Assembly (NCBI GenBank): GCA_029262455.1
Contig: JAJCZJ010000088.1
Span: 186,001-250,000 of the forward strand
Direction: 5' to 3'
Length of the DNA stretch: 64,000 bases
Source of the DNA: Deltaproteobacteria bacterium
Lineage (GTDB): Bacteria; Desulfobacterota; Binatia; HRBIN30; CADEER01
The position numbers and the translations under genes were made by a program. The first letter of the stretch is position 1. Each line of letters begins with the position of its first letter. Of the stretch, positions 36,377 to 44,592 are shown one piece after another. The notes below the pieces were generated by a model that did not search any database, had not been told where the DNA came from, and saw only the letters and a list, made by a program, of their open reading frames with translations.

Positions 36377-36979
36377 ATGGCCTCGAGACCACGCGTTCTG
36401 TATTTCTTTGCATTCCGATCGCCCTACGCAGCGCTCGCCAACTTCCGCATCGACGACTTGGTCGGCGACGCTGGCGGCAAGCTCGAGGCAATACCGGTTC
36501 TGCCACCCGACTCCCTGACACCGGTCGGAGAAGGCAGCCCGCTAGCCGATATCAAGATGGAGTACTTGCGCGAGGACGCCGAGCGCTGGGCCCGGCGACT
36601 CCACATTCCCTGGTGCGCATCGCCGCCCGGGCCCGGCGGTGGGCGTGAAACCATTGCCGGTTACTACTACGCCAAGGAGCACGGCCAGGAGCGCCACTTC
36701 CGCAATGCGGTTTTCCGCAGCCGCTGGTGCGAGGGCAAGGATATCAACGATCTCGACGTGCTCGCCGAATGCGCAGAGGATTGTCGCCTTTCGCCCAACC
36801 GGTTTCTGCAAGCGCTACGCACAAAACTTTTCGACCCGCCTGTCGACTCCGGACTCGCGCGTTGTATCGAGCACAAGGTTTTCGGTGTGCCCACGTTCAT
36901 CTATGACGGCCAACGATTCTGGGGCAACGATCGCTTGGACCTGATGATCGACGCGCTGCGGCGCGACACCCGCGAGTAG
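36377..36979 (+). CDS. DsbA-fold protein, 2-hydroxychromene-2-carboxylate isomerase-like
   Basis: The 200-residue protein starts with YFFAFRSPYAALA, in which the Ser takes the place of the redox Cys, as in HCCA isomerase and kappa-class GSTs. It ends with VFGVPTFIYDGQRFWGNDRLDLM, the cis-Pro and FWG motif of the same group. HCCA isomerases use glutathione as a cofactor in naphthalene-type ring degradation. No dedicated aromatic pathway genes adjoin it, so its substrate is unknown. It is close-coupled to galE. Confidence 0.88.
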   Translation: MASRPRVLYFFAFRSPYAALANFRIDDLVGDAGGKLEAIPVLPPDSLTPVGEGSPLADIKMEYLREDAERWARRLHIPWCASPPGPGGGRETIAGYYYAKEHGQERHFRNAVFRSRWCEGKDINDLDVLAECAEDCRLSPNRFLQALRTKLFDPPVDSGLARCIEHKVFGVPTFIYDGQRFWGNDRLDLMIDALRRDTRE

Positions 36980-36996
36980 CAGCGATTGCCCCACTG

Positions 36997-39288
36997 CTAG
37001 CCTTCGCTTTTGATCTCCGTCTGAATCTGTTCCATCCGCTTCGTATAGCGTTGCGCCAATAACGGGTCGCCACTCTTCGCCAAGCGGCGCAGTCGCTCCA
37101 GCACCGACAGCTGACCTGTTCGATTGCGAACTCGATCATACGTCATCAGCGCTTCGTTGTACGCGTCGCGAGCACGATCAGTCACGCCCAGCTCCTCAGC
37201 CTTGCCTCCGACCGAGACCAACGCCTTGGCCCGCTCGATCGGATCCTTGATATCGTCACACGCCAGAAACGCATCCGCATGCACCTTTTTCGCCGCCGCT
37301 GCATCTCCCTGCTGACCTTCGACTCCCGCGAGGTTTACCAAAGCTGCGACCCGAACACCCGACTCGTCGTCGGCCGCCGCCGCTGCAGCACGTTCTAGCG
37401 TTTGACGTGCCGCGCCCGGAGATACCTTCGAGAGCGCCACCAACGCCCGGCTCGCGCAGGCCTGGTTACCAGCGCCACACTCTTTCACAGCATCTTCATA
37501 GTGGCGTTTCGACAGCAGGCGCCGCCCTCGCTTGTCAGCGATCGCACCGAGTTCGAGCAGGGCGAGAGAAGCGCTGTCGCCGTTCTTCGCCTCGCGATAG
37601 AACGCGAGCGCTTTTTCGTACGACTGCTCGGCTTTGGCCACTTGTCGCGACACGTGAATCTTGGCGCGCTCCATCTCGACATCGCCGCGGCCCGAAAGAT
37701 CGTTGGCCCCGTCAAAGATCGCGTCAGCATCCTCGAGCGCCTTCAAAGCCTTCGTGCGGTCGCCAAGACGCCGCGCGGTCCGGGCAACCTCGAGAAGACC
37801 CGCCGCTTCGTCCTCTGGCAGTTTCTCCGCTTGCGCGACTTCCACAAGGCGTCCGAGAGTCTCGATCAGGGATCCATTGCGACCTTGCAAACGTTCTACA
37901 CCAACCAACTCTTGCAGCGCTTTCAGCTCTCCTTCGCTGTTGAACGACAGTCGCTGCGCTTCAACCAGATTGACCAGATGTTTTCGTTGCGAATCGCCGT
38001 CAGCGAGCTTCACATCCAATTTTACGGCTTTGATCAAAGCATCGGCGCGCTTCACCTGTTCGCCCGCCTCGGCGTATGCCTCGGCTGCCTCATCGAACCA
38101 GTCACGGGATTGCTCCGGCTCTGCATCGGTCGTAGCAACCGCCGAAGACACGAGGGCGTCGGGATCTTCGTGCGCGGCGACTTGAAGTGCCGGCGCATCG
38201 CTTGCAGTCACAGCAATTGGCGCCGCAGCGATTCTCGGACGAGGCGGCGCCAACGGGATGAGTTCCGTCGTCTCGAATACGACACAGGCCACCAAGACAG
38301 GCGAGAGCATCTGGATGAGCCGACTCTCGGTTCCCACGAAAAGTAACCCGACAAAACTGCAAATCAACGCCATCCCAGCAACCGCAATCCGGAAGATCTG
38401 AGGCTCGATGACGGTAAGGCCGAGACCCTGCCATACATAAGGAAAGCCGGTGAAGGCAGCACTCGTAAGTACGAGCACACCAAAGGCTAACAATCCCCGC
38501 TTGAACCCGCTGGCCGCTTCCGACCCCTCAATTGCTTCAGCGGCGGTCGGACCTACAGCTGCTTCGATCTCGCCACACCGCATTTCGCAGAATACCCGAA
38601 GCTCGGCGACATCGAAATCCCTCGGGTCGCCAACCGAATTCGGAACGCTGGGCTCAGTCAGCCGAATCCCAGATCCCGTCTGCTCAGATTCCTGCAACTG
38701 TGTATAAAGCATCTGGGCCCGGTCCAGATTCCACCGGGCGCGGTCGGGATTTGTCGCAACGTCAATTTCGCCCAGGAGGAAATGACTGTGCGCCTGCCCG
38801 AGTCCCATCTCGCCTTCAGTAAACGCTCGCAGAGCCGAAGAGAATGCGCTGTGTGCTATCGAACGCTGGCCGGAGTCCCGCTGCGCAACGCCTCGATCGA
38901 GCCATAGGATCCCCAGCAACTCGTGCTCGCCCTGTTGCTGGAATACTTTTTCCGCGGCCGCCCAGCAAAGTTCCGCTTTTCTGTTCTGATTCAGCTGCCA
39001 GTGCAGGCTGCCACTCGAATGCAGGATCTGGCCGAGTGCGATCACCTCTCCTGCCTCACGGAGAAGAACCGACGCATTCTCATAGGCCGACAAGGCCTCT
39101 TCCTTCTTGTCGTTGTTCTCGAATCGGCGTCCCAGACTCCAGAACAGCTCCGCTCGGCCCAGCGTATCCTCTTTGGGCAGGCCGTTGATCTGCTCCTCGA
39201 TCCGACCCACCTCGGCCAAAAATTCCGCTTCCTCAGGGGAGGGGGCTGCACCAATCGCCTTGACTCGGATCTGCGCTGTGACGTCCAT
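36997..39288 (-). CDS. TPR protein with central membrane segments
   Basis: This is a 763-residue protein (ATG at 39288). Residues ~30-210 are a TPR-like array (AELFWSLGRRFENNDKKEEALSAYENA; GRAELCW-type repeats). Three hydrophobic spans follow near 265-345 (LLAFGVLVLTSAAFTGFPYVW, IFRIAVAGMALICSFVGLLFVG, LSPVLVACVVFETTELI). A Pro/Ala linker then leads into a second long TPR array to the C-terminus (WFDEAAEAYAEAGEQVKRADAL; ALAFYREAKNGDSASLALLELG). With an odd number of spans, the two arrays would lie on opposite faces of the membrane. It may be a scaffold linking cytoplasmic and periplasmic partners; I recognise no specific family. Confidence 0.82.
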   Translation of the reverse strand: MDVTAQIRVKAIGAAPSPEEAEFLAEVGRIEEQINGLPKEDTLGRAELFWSLGRRFENNDKKEEALSAYENASVLLREAGEVIALGQILHSSGSLHWQLNQNRKAELCWAAAEKVFQQQGEHELLGILWLDRGVAQRDSGQRSIAHSAFSSALRAFTEGEMGLGQAHSHFLLGEIDVATNPDRARWNLDRAQMLYTQLQESEQTGSGIRLTEPSVPNSVGDPRDFDVAELRVFCEMRCGEIEAAVGPTAAEAIEGSEAASGFKRGLLAFGVLVLTSAAFTGFPYVWQGLGLTVIEPQIFRIAVAGMALICSFVGLLFVGTESRLIQMLSPVLVACVVFETTELIPLAPPRPRIAAAPIAVTASDAPALQVAAHEDPDALVSSAVATTDAEPEQSRDWFDEAAEAYAEAGEQVKRADALIKAVKLDVKLADGDSQRKHLVNLVEAQRLSFNSEGELKALQELVGVERLQGRNGSLIETLGRLVEVAQAEKLPEDEAAGLLEVARTARRLGDRTKALKALEDADAIFDGANDLSGRGDVEMERAKIHVSRQVAKAEQSYEKALAFYREAKNGDSASLALLELGAIADKRGRRLLSKRHYEDAVKECGAGNQACASRALVALSKVSPGAARQTLERAAAAAADDESGVRVAALVNLAGVEGQQGDAAAAKKVHADAFLACDDIKDPIERAKALVSVGGKAEELGVTDRARDAYNEALMTYDRVRNRTGQLSVLERLRRLAKSGDPLLAQRYTKRMEQIQTEIKSEG

Positions 39289-39388
39289 GGCGGTGCATTC
39301 TAGTGACAGGATGGTGACTGTCATCTACAAATGTGCGGTGCAACAAATCCTTTCTAAGGGAGCTCTAGGGATGCCGGGAACATTGCAC

Positions 39389-39427
39389 CAACTCCAGCGG
39401 CAACTGGCCCAGGTACAGCTGGAGTTG
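39389..39427 (+). promoter_or_regulatory. 10-bp inverted repeat upstream of the EthD gene
   Basis: CAACTCCAGC (39389-39398) and GCTGGAGTTG (39418-39427) are perfect reverse complements around 19 bases. The repeat ends 14 bases before the ATG at 39442, so it would fold over or just ahead of the ribosome-binding region or form an operator. Confidence 0.45.
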
Positions 39428-39441
39428 CTATAGCTCTGCTG

Positions 39442-40131
39442 ATGGAGAAACTCGTTTACCTGCTTCAAGAGGCACGTGACACAGCGGGCGCTGTGCTGCG
39501 TAAACGCATGCTAGCCGTCGCGGATGAGATCGCCGCAAACGGTGGAACCAAAATCGTAGTCAATGTGAATGATGACGATGTATCACAAGGCGCTCGGGTT
39601 ACGATCGGTTCTCTGGACCCTCCCATCCGCGCCATGGTTTCGTTCTGGATGACCAATTCAGACGATCGCGCAGCCGCGGAGCAATTGATCCAGAACGCCG
39701 CCGAGCAGATCGCGGGCTATCTGGTCGTGGAGTCAGTTCCCACCGTCAATACGGCCCATGTCACGGCGCCCGCCGAAAGAACACCGGGGGTGAACATGGT
39801 TACCTGCATCAATCGCAAGCCGGACGTTCCCCAAGACGAATTTTTCCGCATCTGGTACACCGACCACAAGCTGGTCGCTCAGCAAACACAGTCGACCTTC
39901 GGATACATCCGCAACACCGTCGTGCGGCCCCTCACCGAGAACGCTCCACCACGCGACGGAGTCGTCGAGGAGTTTTTCCCGATCGAAGCTCTCAGCGACC
40001 AGAAGATTTGGTACGCAGCGAAAAGCGACGAGGAGCTACAGGCAAATCTCGGCCGGATGATCGGTAGCGTACAACGCTTCCTCGATCTCGGCCCGCTCGA
40101 GTCGCACCCAATGTCCCGCTACGAGCTGTAA
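39442..40131 (+). CDS. EthD-domain protein
   Basis: The C-terminal half carries the EthD/dimeric alpha-beta-barrel pattern (MVTCINRKPDVPQDEFFRIWYTDHKLVAQQ, then GVVEEFFPIEALSD). The N-terminal half looks like a diverged second barrel unit (IRAMVSFWMTNSDDRAAAEQLIQ). EthD proteins accompany monooxygenases and polyketide or fatty-acid tailoring enzymes but have no settled reaction. Length is 229 residues. Its 3' end overlaps the convergent ATP-grasp gene by 13 bp. Confidence 0.82.
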   Translation: MEKLVYLLQEARDTAGAVLRKRMLAVADEIAANGGTKIVVNVNDDDVSQGARVTIGSLDPPIRAMVSFWMTNSDDRAAAEQLIQNAAEQIAGYLVVESVPTVNTAHVTAPAERTPGVNMVTCINRKPDVPQDEFFRIWYTDHKLVAQQTQSTFGYIRNTVVRPLTENAPPRDGVVEEFFPIEALSDQKIWYAAKSDEELQANLGRMIGSVQRFLDLGPLESHPMSRYEL

Positions 40132-41123
40132 CCCATTCCGGACTCAGCCACGCGGGCGACCAACAGCTCACCGATATGGAGATCGAGATCAAACGCGTCA
40201 CGGAAGTCTGGCAGCCGCTTGAACGACCGGTCGATGATCATCGACGGTCCATCGGTAACCACGTCGAGCACGACATAGCCGCTATCGGATCGTATCAAGT
40301 CGACCGCGGCAACGTCGCTACCGACGACTTTAGCAACCCGGCGCACCAGTTTATCGGCCTCGTCGCTGACTACCTGAATGAATCGGCGGTTCGCTCCCAT
40401 CCCCGGAACCAACAAGAAGTCCGAAGGTCGGCGGACTCGATCCTGATAGGACTCCACCCAAAAAGGAACATGGTCGTCCACCACAAACCCGCGCAGGACC
40501 GGCGCTGGGGACAGGACCCCACGTCGGCCGACGCGGGTGATCAACCGCTGTAAAAGGAACGGCGGGGGATAGGACATCACGCCGTGCTCCAGGCGACGTC
40601 CGATACCACCATCAGCTAGTTCCATCACATAGCGCCGTCCACGCGTCTCGCCGACGAGCGTACCCGCCTCGTCACAGAACACGACCGTTCCACCGCCCGC
40701 TCCCAGCGTCCGCGGCTCGCGCAGGATCGCATGCTCGTACTTCTTGACGAAATCACGTGCCTCTTCGGCTGAGGAGGTCAAAAGGGTCTCCGGTACCGGG
40801 ATTCCACGCTCGATCAATCTCTCGTCGAGATCGACCCTGGAGTTGCACAATCGGTGCGCCGTCAGGCCGTTAGCGGTCACCGCCTTCGGGAAAACCTCGC
40901 CGAGAACCGTGACGAGATCGTCTCCGGTCCTTTCCAGAAGGGATTCGCACGGTAAGACGTAGACGGTGCTGATCCCAGGAAACGAAACGCCCTCTCTTTC
41001 GAGGACATGGTCGAGGCATACGCCGGCAAGGTCGACGCGACGACGGCGCGCCACTTCGGAGAGACCGGTGATCACCGGTTCCACAAAGACCGAGGCCCCG
41101 TCCTCGTATACACATGCAATCAT
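40119..41123 (-). CDS. Divergent RimK-like ATP-grasp protein
   Basis: The 334-residue protein has the outline of a glutathione-synthetase or RimK-type ATP-grasp ligase. An N-terminal alpha/beta region is followed by the ATP-binding lid (ARDFVKKYEHAILREPRTLGAGGGTVVF), the central PFLLQRLITRV strand, RGFVVDDHVPFW, and the metal-binding strand (VGSDVAAVDLIRSDSGYVVLDVVTDG). In active family members the last motif reads Glu-x-Asn; here it reads Asp-Val-Val, so one metal ligand is missing or moved. The lysine before the Gly-rich loop is Arg. It lies 62 bases after the HtrA-like gene on the same strand and probably shares a transcript. Confidence 0.75.
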   Translation of the reverse strand: MIACVYEDGASVFVEPVITGLSEVARRRRVDLAGVCLDHVLEREGVSFPGISTVYVLPCESLLERTGDDLVTVLGEVFPKAVTANGLTAHRLCNSRVDLDERLIERGIPVPETLLTSSAEEARDFVKKYEHAILREPRTLGAGGGTVVFCDEAGTLVGETRGRRYVMELADGGIGRRLEHGVMSYPPPFLLQRLITRVGRRGVLSPAPVLRGFVVDDHVPFWVESYQDRVRRPSDFLLVPGMGANRRFIQVVSDEADKLVRRVAKVVGSDVAAVDLIRSDSGYVVLDVVTDGPSMIIDRSFKRLPDFRDAFDLDLHIGELLVARVAESGMGYSS

Positions 41124-41185
41124 TCAGGCCATCGCTAGCAGATCGGCGCCACACTATCGCGCCCGTCAACCATCAGGGGCGATGC

Positions 41186-42082
41186 TCACGAAAAAAAGTG
41201 CTCAGCGTCGCCAGCTGTGACGTGCACTTCGCGCACACTATCGTCGCTATACACTTGGAGCGCAATGCGAGCGCCCGGCGAATGTTTCCATATCGACTCG
41301 TACAACGCGCTTCGATCGTGGACGACGACGCCGTCCACGGCAATCAACAAGTCCCCCGACTTGAGCCCCGCGGCTTCCGCCGGAGCGCCGGGAAACACTC
41401 CCGCGATCAGCACGTGATCATCAACTTTGTAGCAGTAAATTCCCATCCAGGCCCGCGGCCGACGTGACGTACGGCGACCGTGCCGCAACAACTCATCCCG
41501 ATAGAGCGAGAAACATTCAGTCGGAATCGCCAACGTAAAGTGTCCTACCTCGTTTAGGTCCAGCGAGACGACGCCACAAAGTGAGCCATCCATGGCAAAT
41601 AGGCCACCGCCACCGAGTCCAGGATTCATGATCGTCGTGGTGATCGCCCGCTCCAAGCGAAATTCCCAAAACGCGTCAAACGGCCTCAGGGCCGTGATCG
41701 CGCCGGTGTTGACCCGGCGCTTACTCTCCCCTGCTGAGGCAGCGATGAAGACTTCCTGGCCGGTGACCAAATCGTCAGAACGCACCGTCCGCGCCCGGGG
41801 ATAGCGATCGCCAGCAAAGCGCAGGACCGCCAGCCCCGAGTGAAAGTCCTGCGCCACCAGCTCCGCACTGCCTCGCCCGCCATCGACAAACGCGACTTCG
41901 ATTTGGCTGGCCCCAACAGACACGTAGTTAGTGGTCAGCAGCAGATCGTCTTCGACAATCGTCCCTGACCCCATCCGTTCGATACCAAGGATCGCAGCCG
42001 ACGGATGGGATTCGGGAATTGTCGCCTTCAATCCGACGGTCGAGGGGAGCACATTTTGCAGGAGGGCGACTGTAGCATTCAT
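41186..42082 (-). CDS. HtrA-like protein with all three catalytic residues lost, PDZ retained
   Basis: The trypsin-like (S1C) fold is recognisable: GSGTIVEDDLLLTTNYVSVGA, LVAQDFHSGLAVLRF and NPGLGGGGLFAMDGSLCGVVSLD, then a PDZ domain (LIAGVFPGAPAEAAGLKSGDLLIAVDGVVV). Aligned to DegP, the catalytic His is Tyr53, the Asp is Gly83 and the Ser is Gly157, so it cannot act as a protease. No signal peptide is present, and upstream sequence offers none, so it is likely cytoplasmic. The PDZ carboxylate loop and hydrophobic pocket look intact, so it may bind C-termini as an adaptor. Confidence 0.85.
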   Translation of the reverse strand: MNATVALLQNVLPSTVGLKATIPESHPSAAILGIERMGSGTIVEDDLLLTTNYVSVGASQIEVAFVDGGRGSAELVAQDFHSGLAVLRFAGDRYPRARTVRSDDLVTGQEVFIAASAGESKRRVNTGAITALRPFDAFWEFRLERAITTTIMNPGLGGGGLFAMDGSLCGVVSLDLNEVGHFTLAIPTECFSLYRDELLRHGRRTSRRPRAWMGIYCYKVDDHVLIAGVFPGAPAEAAGLKSGDLLIAVDGVVVHDRSALYESIWKHSPGARIALQVYSDDSVREVHVTAGDAEHFFS

Positions 42083-42193
42083 CGCGAACGTGCTTTCTTA
42101 CGGGCTCGTCTCTATCTCGCTCGGTGCGTGGCAACCGCCTGAAGCCACTTCCAGCCGCTCCACGCAACCGTGGCTCTCCAAATCAGGAATCGT

Positions 42194-43522
42194 ATGCTGA
42201 AGCAAGAAGTCGCTTTCATCGAAGAACCGGCGACACTTTTGCCCAGCAGCGCAGAGAACCGGGCGATTCTGCTGGACGGCCGCTCAAGCCAGTCTTGGGG
42301 CGACGGCACCGTGGTTTTTGCCGACCAACCGGTTGAGACGCTCGAGGTCTACGCTGACTCAATTGGCCATCCGCTCGAGCTCCTGCAAGACTTTGTAACA
42401 CAACAGCTCGAAGGCAACGGCTGCGTCGGCGTATTCGTCGCTCTCGCCTACGACCTCAAGCACTGGGTCGAGAGCCTCGAGAGGCGACACAACTGGCCGG
42501 CCCATCCATTGCTCTATGCGGCTGCGTTCGAATCCACGTACGTTGCCAACCGGATCGGCCGCAAGGCGGAGATACGGGCAAATTCCGAGGCTTCCTTGGC
42601 ATCGGCACTACGCCGCATCAGCGCCGTCACTCCACGATCAGATCAACCCGCACGGCCCCTATCGCAACCGCATCCTCAGATGCCGGAGTCCGATTACATC
42701 GAAATGATCGACCGCACGCTGGCGTACATCGCGGCGGGCGACATTTATCAAGCGAATCTTGCGCAATCGTTCCGATTTGAAATGCCCCTCGAGCGTGGAT
42801 GTGACCTGTTCCAGCGCTGGACCACCGATTTCCCAACTCCGTTCGCCGCCTACGTGGGCGGTGGAAAGTGGTCCATCCTCTGCAACTCGCCGGAGTGTTT
42901 CCTCGACATCCGAGGATCCTCGATCGCAACCTTCCCGATCAAGGGCACCCGCGGAGTCGAGCCCGGGCGTCCGATCGCACCGTTGATCAGATCGCTCGCA
43001 AACGATCCGAAGGAACTCGCCGAACACATCATGATCGTCGACTTGGAGCGCAACGATCTCGGCAGACTATGTGTACCGGGATCGGTTCACGTCCCAGAAC
43101 TTCAGAAGATCTGCGAGTTCCCGATGCTCATCCACATGATCTCGGAAGTGATCGGGACGCTGCGGCCCGACACGAGCCTCTGCGAGATACTTCGGGCAAC
43201 GTTTCCAGGCGGATCGATCACCGGCGCACCAAAGATCCGAGCCATGCAGATCATCGAAGAGCTCGAGCCGGTTGCCCGCGGCTTCTACACCGGTAGCCTA
43301 GGGTGGATCGAGGCTCCTGATCGGGCGCGATTCAACATTGCCATTCGCAGTGGCTACCTAGACGGCTCGGGCTTGTCGTTTCACGCTGGCGGCGGCATCG
43401 TCGCCGACTCGCAACCAGCCAAAGAATACGCCGAGACATTCTCGAAGTCACAGTCTCTCTTTCACGCCCTGTCACGTCCGTCCGGAACAACTTCAGCGAA
43501 GGCACGCAATGAAGGCGCATGA
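42194..43522 (+). CDS. pabB: Aminodeoxychorismate synthase component I
   Basis: This is a chorismate-utilising enzyme with GDIYQANLAQ, the FPIKGTRGVEPG motif whose Lys is diagnostic of PabB, DLERNDLGR, and FPGGSITGAPKIRAM with the ELEPVARGFYTGSLGW end. Length 442 residues. It makes 4-amino-4-deoxychorismate for folate, with ammonia from a PabA glutaminase that is not encoded here. I choose the ATG at 42194; the GTG at 42170 adds eight unlike residues. It overlaps the next gene by 14 bp. Confidence 0.93.
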   Translation: MLKQEVAFIEEPATLLPSSAENRAILLDGRSSQSWGDGTVVFADQPVETLEVYADSIGHPLELLQDFVTQQLEGNGCVGVFVALAYDLKHWVESLERRHNWPAHPLLYAAAFESTYVANRIGRKAEIRANSEASLASALRRISAVTPRSDQPARPLSQPHPQMPESDYIEMIDRTLAYIAAGDIYQANLAQSFRFEMPLERGCDLFQRWTTDFPTPFAAYVGGGKWSILCNSPECFLDIRGSSIATFPIKGTRGVEPGRPIAPLIRSLANDPKELAEHIMIVDLERNDLGRLCVPGSVHVPELQKICEFPMLIHMISEVIGTLRPDTSLCEILRATFPGGSITGAPKIRAMQIIEELEPVARGFYTGSLGWIEAPDRARFNIAIRSGYLDGSGLSFHAGGGIVADSQPAKEYAETFSKSQSLFHALSRPSGTTSAKARNEGA

Positions 43523-44396
43523 TTATCTAGGCGGCACCGTGTTCTTGAACGGACGCTTCGTCTCCGCCAAGCGCGCGACCGTAAGTGTCTTCGATCGGGG
43601 ACTACTCTACGGGGATGGCTTATTCGAAACGATGCGCGCATATCGCGGCAAAGTATTCGCTCTCACGGAACACCTCGCTCGACTCGATCGTTCTGGGCAG
43701 GTGCTCGGGCTTTCCTTACCTCATCGCGACTGGCGAGCGACGATCGAAGAACTGCTCCAGCGCAATCACCTCGGCGCGGAAGACGCCTGGATTCGTCTGA
43801 ACCTGACACGCGGAACAGCAGCCCCAGACGTGCTTCCACCAAAAGACTCTAAGCCCACCGTGTTTGCCCTCGTGAAGCCGGTTGGCAGCGGCTTGAGCCC
43901 AGTGCAACGGCTCGGGGCACGCGTGACTCTCTTGAACTACTCCCGCAACGCCTTCATGCCGGAGCACAAATCGCTCAACTACTTGCCCACAATCCTCGGT
44001 AAATCGGCTGCTGCGAGCCGCGGTGCTTACGAGGGTCTGTTCGTGCGCGACCGCCGCTACCTGATGGAGGGAACCACTAGCTCGATATTTCTCGTGCGCG
44101 GAGCTCAACTACAAACTCCGCCCGCCAAGGGAATCCTTCCCGGCGTCACCAGACGTATCATCACCCATCTGGCCGAGAGCGAGGGCATGCGAGTCGTAGA
44201 AAAAGACACGTCCATCCGTACTCTGCTAATCGCCAACGAGGCATTTTTGACTTCGTCCGTAGCCGAAGTCGTGCCGATTACGCAACTCGACGAAAAACCG
44301 ATCGCGACCGGGCGCCCAGGTCCGCTCACAAAACTGTTTCAGCGCAAGTATCGCGCCTACGCCCGCGGCGCGGCACGGCGCGGAAGTGCTGTCTAG
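43509..44396 (+). CDS. pabC: Aminodeoxychorismate lyase/class IV aminotransferase
   Basis: This is a class IV PLP enzyme: FDRGLLYGDGLFETMRAY at the N-terminus, the PLP-binding Lys in MPEHKSLNYLP, then EGTTSSIFLV and AEVVPITQLD. The direct coupling to pabB by a 14-bp overlap supports aminodeoxychorismate lyase rather than a branched-chain or D-amino-acid aminotransferase; the reaction yields 4-aminobenzoate and pyruvate. Its TAG stop codon is formed by the CTAGCAG end of the MITE-like element that follows. Confidence 0.92.
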   Translation: MKAHDYLGGTVFLNGRFVSAKRATVSVFDRGLLYGDGLFETMRAYRGKVFALTEHLARLDRSGQVLGLSLPHRDWRATIEELLQRNHLGAEDAWIRLNLTRGTAAPDVLPPKDSKPTVFALVKPVGSGLSPVQRLGARVTLLNYSRNAFMPEHKSLNYLPTILGKSAAASRGAYEGLFVRDRRYLMEGTTSSIFLVRGAQLQTPPAKGILPGVTRRIITHLAESEGMRVVEKDTSIRTLLIANEAFLTSSVAEVVPITQLDEKPIATGRPGPLTKLFQRKYRAYARGAARRGSAV

Positions 44397-44591
44397 CAGC
44401 CCGTTGAAAAACACGACGCGGGCGGCAAACGATCCTTTGACGCCAAGGCTGCGTTGCGAAATGCTCAACAAAAGCAGAAGCTTTGCCTCCCACCTCCGCC
44501 AAGGCTTTGGTGGACCGGCCGGTTTTGCGCCTTGCCCAGACGCCAAAATCCTCGTTTTCGCTACCGCCCCTGTTTTTTAACGGACTGCTAG
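44393..44591 (+). repeat. MITE-like element with terminal inverted repeats, copy B (complete)
   Basis: The 199-base element starts CTAGCAGCCCGTTGAAAAAC (44393-44412) and ends GTTTTTTAACGGACTGCTAG (44572-44591). The ends are inverted repeats matching at 18 of 20 positions and both carry CTAG. It has no room for a transposase. It fills the whole gap between pabC and the convergent alcohol dehydrogenase, supplies the pabC stop codon and ends one base before the dehydrogenase stop. Copy A at 23277-23415 is related. Confidence 0.85.
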
Positions 44592-44592
44592 C

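Noticed and set aside
37402-38346. 314-codon open frame on the plus strand
   Set aside because: Antisense to the TPR membrane protein; no domain signal.
39371-39433. 20-codon leader peptide (MPGTLHQLQRQ...) before the EthD gene
   Set aside because: No ribosome-binding site, and the sequence is explained by the inverted repeat; too weak to annotate.
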